Assembly: GCA_038145405.1 (NCBI GenBank) | Contig: JAYQPQ010000033.1 | Span: forward strand, 1-19,458 | Reading direction: 5' to 3' | DNA: 19,458 bases | Source of the DNA: JAYQPQ01 sp038145405 | GTDB lineage: Bacteria; Pseudomonadota; Gammaproteobacteria; Pseudomonadales; GM7GCV1 | Part shown: positions 1-6,137 of the stretch, piece after piece | How positions within the stretch are numbered: the stretch's first letter is position 1 | How the letters are laid out: the number at the start of each line of letters is the position of its first letter | Notes under the pieces: model-generated | What the model saw: only the letters and a program-made list of their open reading frames with translations | What the model was told of the DNA's origin: nothing | The model's database searches: none | Program-made: the position numbers and the translations under genes

Positions 1-130
1 CTACTTTTTTTTGTTTTTTTTTTGTCCCTTTTGTTCCGCCTCACCACAACCCCCCCCCCGCCCGCCCCATATAATTATTTATTTATTTTTTCCTTTGTTT
101 TGTGCGTCGGGGGGGGCGGTCCCCCCCGCC
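1..130. other. Low-complexity, probably artefactual contig end
   Basis: This stretch consists of long T, C and G homopolymers plus AT-rich runs, quite unlike the balanced GC-rich coding sequence that starts abruptly afterwards. It lies where the first 30 or so codons of argS should be. The reading frame stays open through it, but the translation is rich in Phe and Pro and resembles no ArgS N-terminus. I read it as poor-quality sequence at a contig edge rather than real genome. A true rearrangement cannot be excluded from one sequence. Confidence 0.75.
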
Positions 131-1816
131 ACCGCTGGCGTACCCGAAGCCCTGTTTCAGGTACCCCAGTGGACTGGACGCCCCCAGTTCGGCGATCTGC
201 AACTCAATGTCGCACTGGCCGCGGCTAAGGCCATGGGCCGTAATCCACGCGAAATCGCGCAGTCCATCGTCGAGCATTTGGATCTGGCAGGTCTGGCCGA
301 AAAGGTCGAAATCGCCGGCCCTGGCTTTATCAATATCTTTCTCGACTCGCATGGTCTGGCCGACGCCATCCGCCGCATGCAGGAATCGACGCGACTCGAC
401 TTGGATGCGGTAACCGCCCCGCAACGGGTTGTCATCGACTACTCCTCACCCAATCTGGCCAAGGAGATGCATGTCGGGCATCTGCGTAGCACCATCATCG
501 GCGATGCGGTGGCGCGCGTACTCGAATTCCTCGGTCACCAGGTTGTGCGCCAGAATCATGTCGGCGACTGGGGTACCCAGTTTGGCATGCTCATCGCCGA
601 GCTGGAGGCGGGCGGCGTGAATTCCGCAGCCCTGCAACTGGCCGATCTGGAGGGGTTCTACCGCCAGGCCAAAGCTCACTTTGACGCCGATGCCGAATTT
701 GCCGAGCGCGCGCGCCAGTATGTGGTCATGCTGCAGGCCGGCGACGCCAAGTGCCTGGCGCTCTGGCAGACCTTTATCGGACTGTCGCTGCAACATGCCG
801 ACGAGATTTATCGCAAGCTGCATGTATCTCTGCAGCCCGCCGACACGCGCGGCGAGAGCGCTTACAACGATGATCTTCCCCAGGTTGTGGCCGAGCTGGA
901 AGCAGCAGGCCTGGCCCGCCAGGATCAGGGCGCCAGACTGGTCTATCTGGATGAACTGGTGGATGGCGAAGGAAACCCCCTGCCCCTGATGATTCAGAAG
1001 GGCGATGGCGGCTACCTTTACGGCACGACGGATCTGGCCGCCCTACGTTACCGTATTCGCCAGTTGCGGGCGGAACGTTGTCTTTATTTCATCGACGCAC
1101 GCCAGTCACTGCATATGCAGCAGGTGTTTGCGACCGCTCGGGCGGCCGGATGGGTTCCGGCACAGGTGGAGTTATTGCACTGCGCCTTCGGCACCATGCT
1201 GGGCGAGGACGGCAAACCTTTCAAAACGCGCGCCGGTGGCACGGTCAAGCTGGTCGATCTACTGGACGAAGCCGTCAACCGTGCCGCCCGCCTGGTTGCC
1301 GAGAAGAATCCCGATCTGTCAGGCCAGGAGCAGGCCGAGGTCGCCGAGGCAGTGGGAATCGGCGCCATCAAATACGCCGATCTAAGCCGCACGCGCACCA
1401 ACGATTACAGCTTTGACTGGAATCAGATGCTGAGCTTTGAGGGCAATACGGCGCCCTACCTGCAGTATGCCTATGCGCGTATCGCCAGCCTGTTCCGCAG
1501 GGCAGAGGCATCGATGGACGCCTGCGAGGGCCAGCCTGAACTGCGCCATGAGAGCGAACGCCAATTGGCCATTCAGCTGCTGCGCTTCCGCGAAGTGGTC
1601 CATCAGGTGGGATTGCGCGGCTATCCACACGAACTGTGCAACTACCTGTTTCAGCTGGCTTCCTGCTTTATGAGCTTTTACGAGCACTGTCCCGTGCTGC
1701 AGCCCGGGGTCGAACCGGCAGAGCGCACCGGGCGCCTGGTTTTGGCCGCAGCTACCGCCAGGGTTTTAGGCAAGGGACTGGATTTGCTCGGTATTCGCAC
1801 CCTGGAGCGCATGTAG
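131..1816 (+). CDS. argS: Arginyl-tRNA synthetase (5' end missing)
   Basis: Class I aminoacyl-tRNA synthetase that charges tRNA-Arg with arginine in the cytoplasm. Recognisable ArgS sequence begins near nt 137 with the N-terminal additional domain (QFGDLQLN, then the family motif EIAGPGFINIFL). The ATP-binding signature follows as HVGH in KEMHVGHLRSTIIGD, then NHVGDWGTQFG. The KMSKS-equivalent loop is degenerate (GKPFKTRAGG), as is usual in ArgS. The alpha-helical anticodon-binding domain contains APYLQYAYARI, and the protein ends in the conserved LLGIRTLERM. E. coli ArgS has about 34 residues before QFGD. Here those codons fall within the low-complexity first 130 bases, so no start codon can be assigned, although the frame is open back to nt 11. 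The gene is essential, so an intact copy should exist in the real genome. Confidence 0.95.
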   Translation, partial: TAGVPEALFQVPQWTGRPQFGDLQLNVALAAAKAMGRNPREIAQSIVEHLDLAGLAEKVEIAGPGFINIFLDSHGLADAIRRMQESTRLDLDAVTAPQRVVIDYSSPNLAKEMHVGHLRSTIIGDAVARVLEFLGHQVVRQNHVGDWGTQFGMLIAELEAGGVNSAALQLADLEGFYRQAKAHFDADAEFAERARQYVVMLQAGDAKCLALWQTFIGLSLQHADEIYRKLHVSLQPADTRGESAYNDDLPQVVAELEAAGLARQDQGARLVYLDELVDGEGNPLPLMIQKGDGGYLYGTTDLAALRYRIRQLRAERCLYFIDARQSLHMQQVFATARAAGWVPAQVELLHCAFGTMLGEDGKPFKTRAGGTVKLVDLLDEAVNRAARLVAEKNPDLSGQEQAEVAEAVGIGAIKYADLSRTRTNDYSFDWNQMLSFEGNTAPYLQYAYARIASLFRRAEASMDACEGQPELRHESERQLAIQLLRFREVVHQVGLRGYPHELCNYLFQLASCFMSFYEHCPVLQPGVEPAERTGRLVLAAATARVLGKGLDLLGIRTLERM

Positions 1817-1838
1817 GCTAGGTGGTTTCTCTCTAGCC

Positions 1839-1867
1839 GATTCCGTCGACTTATTCTGGTCTATAAT
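1839..1867 (+). promoter_or_regulatory. Candidate sigma-70 promoter of the thiolase gene
   Basis: A perfect -10 hexamer TATAAT lies at 1862-1867, between the argS stop and the thiolase start. The best-spaced -35 (GATTCC, 1839-1844, 17-bp spacer) is weak, so the call rests mainly on the -10. A leader of roughly 40 nt would follow, ending in the Shine-Dalgarno-like GAGAGG at 1901-1906. Confidence 0.45.
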
Positions 1868-1915
1868 GATGCACCGCCCAAAAAGCGGCCGGTTGTCATT
1901 GAGAGGTTCTTCGAT

Positions 1916-3100
1916 ATGAGCAGTAAGGAATCCATCGTTATTCTCGACGGGGCGCGCACCCCTATGGGCAGCTTCAATGGCTGCTTTGAATCGCTGTCGG
2001 CCGTGGATTTGGGCGCCATCGCTATTCAGGCCGCGGTAGAAAATTCGGGCATCCGGCGCGCCGAGGTCGACGAGGTCTATATGGGCAATGTCCTGCAGGC
2101 CGGCTTAAAGCAAGCGCCGGCACGCCAGGCCGCCATTGCCGCCGGTATTCCGCCCGCCGCTGGTGCCGTGACCGTGAACAAGGTTTGCGGCTCCGGTATG
2201 CAGGCGGTGATCTTCGGGCACGACCAACTCATGCTGGGTACGGCGGATTTTGTGGTCGCTGGCGGCATGGAGAGTATGACCAATGCGCCGCACCTCATCA
2301 TGAATGCCCGCCGCGGTATTGGCACCGGCCACAAGACCGTGGTGGACTCCATGTTTCTCGACGGCCTGGAGGATGCCTATACCGCCATTTCCATGGGCAA
2401 ATTTGCCCAGGCCACGGCGGATCAATACGGACTGACGCGCGAGGAAATGGATGCCTTTGCCATTGAATCGCTGAATCGCGCTAACGCTGCCATTGAAGCC
2501 AATATCCTGGCTGACGAGATCGTGCCCGTCACCGTCGCGACGCGGCGTGAGGAAACCGTGATCTATCACGACGAGCAACCGCAGGTCGCCAAGGTCAGCA
2601 AGATTCCAACGCTGAAGCCGGCCTTTACGCCGGACGGTACCATTACCGCAGCCAATTCCAGTTCCATTTCTGACGGTGCCTCCGCGCTGGTGCTGACGCG
2701 CGCGTCCAGGGCGCAACAGCGGGGGCTCCAGCCTAAAGCGCGCATCGTCGCCTACGCCCGCTACAGCCATAAGCCCGAGGCCTTTACCACCGCACCGGTC
2801 GGAGCCATTAAGAAGATCTTCGAACGCACCGGCTGGGATCGCGATAGCACTGACCTGTTGGAGGTAAATGAAGCATTCGCCATGGTAGCCATGCTCACCG
2901 TGCGCGAATTGGGCCTGGATCATGCCAAGGTCAATATCTATGGCGGCGCCTGTGCCCAGGGTCACCCCCTGGGATCCACCGCCAGTCGCGTCATCGTCAG
3001 CCTGATGTACGGCTTGCTGCGACGCGGAGAGAAGCGCGGAATCGCCAGTGTATGTATTGGTGGTGGCGAAGCCCTCGCCATCGCGATCGAAACCCTTTAA
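1916..3100 (+). CDS. Thiolase (acetyl-CoA C-acetyltransferase family)
   Basis: Thiolase-superfamily enzyme of 394 residues that condenses two acetyl-CoA, or cleaves 3-ketoacyl-CoA, by a ping-pong mechanism. All catalytic elements are visible. The nucleophilic Cys91 lies in VNKVCGSGMQAV, the NEAFA loop is present, His350 lies in GGACAQGHPLG, and the C-terminal Cys380 lies in VCIGGGEA. Length and order match the biosynthetic AtoB/PhaA-type enzymes. The GGACAQGHPLGST version differs from the commoner GGAIALGHPIGAS, so the exact substrate range is uncertain. ATG at 1916 follows GAGAGG with 9-nt spacing. No fadB or phaB partner is adjacent; the gene sits alone between argS and a tRNA with its own promoter. 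A role in fatty-acid or ketone-body metabolism, or in polyhydroxyalkanoate precursors, is inference. Confidence 0.93.
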   Translation: MSSKESIVILDGARTPMGSFNGCFESLSAVDLGAIAIQAAVENSGIRRAEVDEVYMGNVLQAGLKQAPARQAAIAAGIPPAAGAVTVNKVCGSGMQAVIFGHDQLMLGTADFVVAGGMESMTNAPHLIMNARRGIGTGHKTVVDSMFLDGLEDAYTAISMGKFAQATADQYGLTREEMDAFAIESLNRANAAIEANILADEIVPVTVATRREETVIYHDEQPQVAKVSKIPTLKPAFTPDGTITAANSSSISDGASALVLTRASRAQQRGLQPKARIVAYARYSHKPEAFTTAPVGAIKKIFERTGWDRDSTDLLEVNEAFAMVAMLTVRELGLDHAKVNIYGGACAQGHPLGSTASRVIVSLMYGLLRRGEKRGIASVCIGGGEALAIAIETL

Positions 3101-3108
3101 AACCCTGC

Positions 3109-3138
3109 GCGGGTCTGGGCTCGGACGCTCTGACCCGC
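3109..3138 (+). terminator. Strong hairpin after the thiolase, without a U-tract
   Basis: GCGGGTC (3109-3115) pairs with GACCCGC (3132-3138). After a T-T mismatch, four more pairs form inside around the 6-nt loop TCGGAC. The hairpin starts 8 nt after the thiolase stop. No T-run follows, so it is not a classical intrinsic terminator. It may stabilise the mRNA 3' end or separate the thiolase transcript from the tRNA. Confidence 0.4.
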
Positions 3139-3144
3139 TATCAT
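3139..3144 (+). promoter_or_regulatory. Possible -10 element of the tRNA-Thr promoter
   Basis: TATCAT lies about 20 nt upstream of the mature tRNA 5' end and is followed by a GC-rich discriminator (GCGCAC), as in many stable-RNA promoters. No convincing -35 hexamer is visible at 16-18 bp, so this is tentative. Confidence 0.3.
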
Positions 3145-3163
3145 GCGCACTCTTTCGCGCCGT

Positions 3164-3239
3164 GCCGGAATAGCTCAGTTGGCAGAGCAACGCATTCGTA
3201 ATGCGTGGGTCGGAGGTTCGAATCCTCTTTCCGGCACCA
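3164..3239 (+). tRNA. tRNA-Thr (anticodon CGT)
   Basis: A complete 76-nt cloverleaf can be folded by eye. The acceptor stem is GCCGGAA with TTCCGGC, the D-arm is GCTC/GAGC, and the anticodon stem ACGCA/TGCGT encloses the loop TTCGTAA. The anticodon CGT is at 3197-3199 and reads ACG, hence threonine. The T-arm carries TTCGAAT, and CCA is encoded at 3237-3239. Low-GC accessory sequence begins directly after its 3' end, and tRNA 3' ends are common integration targets. I found no repeat of the tRNA 3' end further downstream. Confidence 0.97.
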
Positions 3240-3312
3240 TCCACCTTTTCAGCCTTGCTCCAGTCACTTATAAATCAATAGGTTAGGATTATCCTGGCAG
3301 CTAATTTTGCGC

Positions 3313-3345
3313 TTTGTAACGCAAATGTACCGCGATTTGTAACGC
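3313..3345. repeat. Directly repeated decamer TTTGTAACGC near the tRNA
   Basis: Two exact 10-bp copies lie 23 bp apart, about 75-105 bp beyond the tRNA 3' end. The first is embedded in the short inverted repeat TTTGCG-N8-CGCAAA. The arrangement resembles the arm-type binding sites found near tyrosine-integrase att sites, but no integrase gene is present in the window. Function is unknown; chance cannot be excluded. Confidence 0.4.
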
Positions 3346-3368
3346 TCGAATCAGACTAGGGGGGGGAA

Positions 3369-3464
3369 ATGCATCTGACTCATTCAGTTGTACCACGACA
3401 GATACATCAGAGGCGATTATGGCTCTGCTTGCTGCTTTGTGGCAGACGCGCGCCAGATTCATGA
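3369..3464 (+). pseudogene. Decayed 5' fragment of a lipoprotein-nuclease paralogue
   Basis: An ATG at 3369, just after an AG-rich purine run, opens 31 codons ending in TGA at 3462-3464. The peptide starts MHLTHSVVPRQIH and continues with a hydrophobic LWLCLLLC segment. It aligns without gaps to the beginning of the nuclease gene at 3783 (LRLINSVAPRQIH, then SWLCLFLLASC). By my count the DNA of 3367-3436 matches 3781-3850 at about 49 of 70 positions, including an exact GACAGATACATC. After the hydrophobic stretch the similarity fades and the frame closes, so this looks like the degraded remnant of a second copy. A functional small peptide is possible but less likely. Confidence 0.55.
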
Positions 3465-3543
3465 GAGAGAACATCTATCATAGAGTCTCGAAAATCAGAT
3501 CATCGTACGAGCGGAACAGCGGAAAAAAGTAGAGTGACCTCGC

Positions 3544-3759
3544 TTGAACAGGATTAGCCCAAAGAAACTGCTAAGAAGCAAATGGACTGCGGTATCACCT
3601 GTAAGGAAGGAGAGACACTTTATGGTCATAGACGTTGAATACGACGAAGATGGCTTGGTAGTCAGTTGCTGCATCGAAGCCGTGATGTCGAAACGGCAAA
3701 GCTATATCGACTGGAAAGACCTAAAAGATGAGAGTATCTGGCTCCAAGGTTGGCGCTGA
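3544..3759 (+). CDS. TIGR02450-type small Trp-rich conserved protein
   Basis: 71-residue protein matching my recollection of the TIGR02450 tryptophan-rich family. That family opens MNRINPKKLL-SKWTAV and ends with a tryptophan-rich LKD..WLQGW segment. Here the N-terminus is MNRISPKKLLRSKWTAV, followed by EKHF-like RKERHFMV, EAV.SKR, then LKDESIWLQGWR. The family's function is not known to me. The start is TTG at 3544, chosen because it coincides with the family N-terminus; the upstream Shine-Dalgarno is poor. The next gene follows closely. It sits in the low-GC patch after the tRNA, which suggests horizontal acquisition, though homologues are widespread in gammaproteobacteria. Confidence 0.8.
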   Translation: MNRISPKKLLRSKWTAVSPVRKERHFMVIDVEYDEDGLVVSCCIEAVMSKRQSYIDWKDLKDESIWLQGWR

Positions 3760-3770
3760 TTGACAGAGCG

Positions 3771-3776
3771 GGAGGG
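3771..3776 (+). promoter_or_regulatory. Ribosome binding site GGAGGG selecting a CTG start
   Basis: GGAGGG ends 6 nt before the in-frame CTG at 3783. This is near-optimal spacing for initiation there. It lies 21 nt downstream of the alternative TTG at 3750, so it cannot serve that codon. Confidence 0.55.
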
Positions 3777-3782
3777 CAACAA

Positions 3783-4268
3783 CTGCGTCTCATTAATTCA
3801 GTAGCGCCTAGACAGATACATCGAAGCCTATCTTGGCTTTGCCTTTTCCTGCTTGCCTCGTGCGCTTCCGTAGCTCCCTACGACAGGGCTGATTACAACT
3901 TCCACTCATATCAGCCTGACACCAACGTTGGCTTTTACTCAGGCCAAGTCTGTGAAGACATCGAAATAGATCACGTCGTATCGCTCAGTGAGGCTCACTA
4001 CGCTGGCGCTTGGCGCTGGTCACCAGAGAAGAAAGAAGCCTTTGCAAACGATAGGAGCAATCATGTGCCTGCATGCGCCTCGGTGAATCGCTCTAAAGGC
4101 TCTTCATCGCCTTCTGAATTCCTCAGAAAGAGCCAAGATGGTGAGGGTGTCGACTTTGAGTTTGTGGATTTTTGCAGCTATTTAAATCGCTATATAGCGA
4201 CAATAGAGAAGTGGCATCTAAATCCACCAAAAGCCCCACAGAGCGCCGAATATTACGACGATTGCTAA
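3783..4268 (+). CDS. Predicted lipoprotein nuclease, HNH/DUF1524-like
   Basis: About 161 residues. The basic N-terminus and hydrophobic SWLCLFLLASC form a lipoprotein signal with lipobox LASC (Cys27 predicted lipidated). Residue +2 is Ala, which favours the outer membrane. The mature part carries GFYSGQVCEDIEIDHVVSLS with the Asp-His pair at 63-64, then FANDRSNHVP and NRSKG (102-106) followed by PSEFLR. This pattern is typical of secreted HNH/DUF1524-like (GmrSD C-terminal-like) nucleases, which are metal-dependent DNA/RNA endonucleases. Substrate is unknown; extracellular DNA scavenging or defence is guesswork. The start is uncertain. CTG 3783 has a good ribosome binding site and aligns with the ATG of the upstream decayed copy; TTG 3750, overlapping the previous stop, is the alternative. 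Segment 4141-4200 has only 24 G/C of 60, well below the surroundings, consistent with transfer. Confidence 0.75.
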   Translation: MRLINSVAPRQIHRSLSWLCLFLLASCASVAPYDRADYNFHSYQPDTNVGFYSGQVCEDIEIDHVVSLSEAHYAGAWRWSPEKKEAFANDRSNHVPACASVNRSKGSSSPSEFLRKSQDGEGVDFEFVDFCSYLNRYIATIEKWHLNPPKAPQSAEYYDDC

Positions 4269-4321
4269 AGGAGCTAAAAAGGCCATCACATTCATAATGG
4301 GTTCGGCGTTGCCCTGGATTT

Positions 4322-4807
4322 CTAGAGCGCTTCACCGGGCGCGTTGTAGCGCCCCTGATAATAAGCCAGGGCTTTGCGTTTTGAGTTGCTGGTAAAAGCG
4401 AGCACGCGCGCCAGATAGATCAGATGATCACCTCCCGGGTAGCGCTGCTCCAGTCGACACTCAAACTGTGCTGCACAATCGCGGATTAACGGAACACCGC
4501 CGATTCCCGGTGCGTAATCCAGCCCCTCAAATCGATGCTGCAACGGACTGGCAAAGCGGTTGGATAGCTCAACCTGATCGAACGCCAGCACATTGACACC
4601 AAAATGTTCGGCCGCGAGGAAGGCTTCGTAGGTGCTGGCCGTCCTAGCCAGACTCCAGAGCACCAGCGGCGGATCGAGCGACACGGAATTGAAGCTGTTG
4701 GCGGTGAACCCGATGGGAACACGCTCAGAATCGAGGGTGGTAATCACCGTAACGCCGGTGACGAACTGTCCCAGGGCCTGGCGAAACGAAAGTGAATCAA
4801 GGCTCAC
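4322..4807 (-). CDS. Flavin reductase-like, FMN-binding split-barrel protein
   Basis: 161-residue protein of the flavin reductase-like family (HpaC/ActVB/FRP type), which reduces FMN or FAD with NAD(P)H and often supplies reduced flavin to a monooxygenase. The N-terminal half has the family pattern: FVTGVTVITT, then GFTANSF, then SVSLDPPLVLWSL (about residues 16-52). The C-terminal half contains the GGDH motif followed by IYLARV. Length is normal. The start is GTG at 4807, with no ATG nearby and only a weak ribosome binding site. No oxygenase gene lies next to it, so the partner is unknown. It is divergent from alr, with a 176-bp gap between the starts, and convergent with the nuclease gene. 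Some members simply bind FMN, so the reaction is inferred from the family. Confidence 0.88.
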   Translation of the reverse strand: MSLDSLSFRQALGQFVTGVTVITTLDSERVPIGFTANSFNSVSLDPPLVLWSLARTASTYEAFLAAEHFGVNVLAFDQVELSNRFASPLQHRFEGLDYAPGIGGVPLIRDCAAQFECRLEQRYPGGDHLIYLARVLAFTSNSKRKALAYYQGRYNAPGEAL

Positions 4808-4983
4808 AGGTGATGCGGTTTCCAGGGTTGGATTGCGGCCGTTAGTTCAGGGGCAAAGCCCCAAGATAGTCGGCCTTAGTATACAGAAAGCCCCGCTTCG
4901 CTTGTTGGCAGCGAGCCAGCGAGCTAGCATGCCAGGCTATCTTAACCGACCGCCGCGAACCACTATTTGGAGGACGCCAACCC
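4808..4983. promoter_or_regulatory. Divergent intergenic region, flavin reductase and alr
   Basis: On the minus strand TATACT (plus-strand AGTATA, 4878-4883) is a plausible -10 for the reductase, with a weak -35. The leader would include a small perfect hairpin GGGGC-AAA-GCCCC (4850-4862) without a T-run. On the plus strand the only clear signal is the ribosome binding site GGAGG (4969-4973), 10 nt before the alr start. TATCTT at 4938-4943 could be an alr -10, but it has no good -35. Confidence 0.35.
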
Positions 4984-6060
4984 TTGGCCAGACCCGCCCG
5001 GCTCCGCATTGATCTCGACGCTATAGTGGCCAACGCCAGGTTGGCAAGATCATTGGCGCCCGCCTCGCAGTTGCTGGGCTGCGTCAAGGCCAATGCCTAT
5101 GGCCACGGCATGGTAAGGGTGGCACAGCAGTTACAGTCCCAGGTGAATGCGCTGGGCGTAGCCTGCCTGGAAGAGGCGCTTGAGCTCAGGCAGGCAGGCA
5201 TCGCTGGGCCCATTCTGCTCATGGAAGGCTGCTTTACCGCGGACGAACTGCCCGAGGCAGCCCATCGGGACTGCTGGACGGTTATTCACGATCACTGGCA
5301 GCTCGCCCAATATCTGGCTGCGGCTGCGCGCCCTGCAAGGGTTTGGATCAAGCTCGATACCGGCATGCACCGCCTCGGCTTTCAGCCGGAGGAATTGCCG
5401 GAGGTTTTAACCCGGCTGCGCGCAGTCGGCGACATCAAGCTTCAGCTCATGACCCATTTTGCCTGCGCCGACGAGACCGCCAATACCTTTACAGCACTGC
5501 AACTGGATCGATTCGCCCAGGCCACGCAGGGACTGCAGTTGCCGCGCAGCCTGGCTAATTCAGCTGGCCTGCTGGCATGGCCGCAGAGCCACGCCGAGTG
5601 GAATCGTCCAGGCTTTATGCTTTACGGCGTCAATCCTCTGGATCGCCGCACGGCGACCACTGACCAGCTGCAACCGGCCATGACCCTGACTTCCGAAGTC
5701 ATCAGCATTCGTCAGATCGAAGCCGGCGAAGGGGTCGGCTATAACCACGCTTGGCGCGCGCCGCAGCCCAGCCGGATCGCCGTGGTTGCCTGCGGTTACG
5801 GTGATGGCTATCCCCGGCAGACGGCCAACGGTGCCCCGGTCTGGATTCGGGACCGATGCGCCAGAACTGTGGGGCACGTCGCCATGGACATGCTGTTGCT
5901 GGATGTCACCGACATTGCGTCGGTGCAGGTGGGAGACCGGGTCGAGCTATGGGGGCCTCGCGTTTCCGTTGCCGAGGTGGCTCGTCATTCCGGCATGAGC
6001 CCCTATGAACTGATGACGCGTTTGCCAGGCCGCCTGCAGCGCGAATTCGGCACAAGCTGA
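4984..6060 (+). CDS. alr: Alanine racemase
   Basis: PLP-dependent cytoplasmic enzyme interconverting L- and D-alanine for peptidoglycan. It has 358 residues, the usual size. The N-terminal TIM barrel carries the PLP lysine Lys35 in CVKANAYGHG. Further family marks are the substrate-binding region LDTGMHRLGF, then HFACADE, then NSAGLLAWP. The C-terminal beta-domain has the catalytic-tyrosine segment VGYNHAWRA, ACGYGDGYPR and HVAMDMLLLDVTD. The start is TTG at 4984, supported by GGAGG 10 nt upstream and by the immediate onset of the conserved RPARLRIDLDAI sequence. It is followed after 77 bp by cysC, which has its own promoter, so the two are probably not co-regulated. Biosynthetic (alr) rather than catabolic (dadX) is assumed because no dadA is adjacent. 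Confidence 0.95.
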   Translation: MARPARLRIDLDAIVANARLARSLAPASQLLGCVKANAYGHGMVRVAQQLQSQVNALGVACLEEALELRQAGIAGPILLMEGCFTADELPEAAHRDCWTVIHDHWQLAQYLAAAARPARVWIKLDTGMHRLGFQPEELPEVLTRLRAVGDIKLQLMTHFACADETANTFTALQLDRFAQATQGLQLPRSLANSAGLLAWPQSHAEWNRPGFMLYGVNPLDRRTATTDQLQPAMTLTSEVISIRQIEAGEGVGYNHAWRAPQPSRIAVVACGYGDGYPRQTANGAPVWIRDRCARTVGHVAMDMLLLDVTDIASVQVGDRVELWGPRVSVAEVARHSGMSPYELMTRLPGRLQREFGTS

Positions 6061-6076
6061 CGCGGCCGGACCTTCG

Positions 6077-6105
6077 TTGTTGAGCGGTGCCCGCCCTGCT
6101 AGAAT
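6077..6105 (+). promoter_or_regulatory. Sigma-70 promoter of cysC-sat
   Basis: TTGTTG (6077-6082) and TAGAAT (6100-6105) are separated by exactly 17 bp. The predicted transcription start near 6112 lies about 25 nt before the cysC ATG at 6138. Confidence 0.6.
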
Positions 6106-6137
6106 GCCGGCCCCGAACGCCACTCCGGATCAGCCCC

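Larger units (their letters stand above)
3240..3543. other. Low-GC intergenic stretch after the tRNA
   Basis: No intact gene is seen here. The stretch contains two direct copies of TTTGTAACGC (3313-3322 and 3336-3345, 23 bp apart). The first copy overlaps an inverted repeat TTTGCG/CGCAAA (3306-3311 and 3320-3325). A run of G at 3359-3366 precedes a decayed copy of the 5' end of the downstream lipoprotein gene (3369-3464). The remainder up to 3543 shows nothing I can name. Confidence 0.6.

Noticed and set aside
2105..3244. Long minus-strand open frame (379 codons) opposite the thiolase and tRNA
   Set aside because: Its N-terminus (RIRTSDPRITNALLCQLSY type) is the translation of the antisense of the tRNA-Thr, a well-known false protein. 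The rest is the shadow of a clear thiolase.
3419..3532. Short frame starting MALLAALWQTRARF with AGAGG upstream
   Set aside because: It overlaps the decayed lipoprotein start in another frame and has no recognisable feature. It could be part of the degraded gene after a frameshift, but this is too weak to call.
3240..4321. att-site duplication or integrase accompanying the tRNA
   Set aside because: I looked by eye for a second copy of the tRNA 3' end (TTCGAATCC) and for recombinase motifs and found neither.
6087..6137. Upstream ATG for cysC
   Set aside because: It lies within the promoter (-35 at 6077, -10 at 6100), and the extra residues are not family-like.
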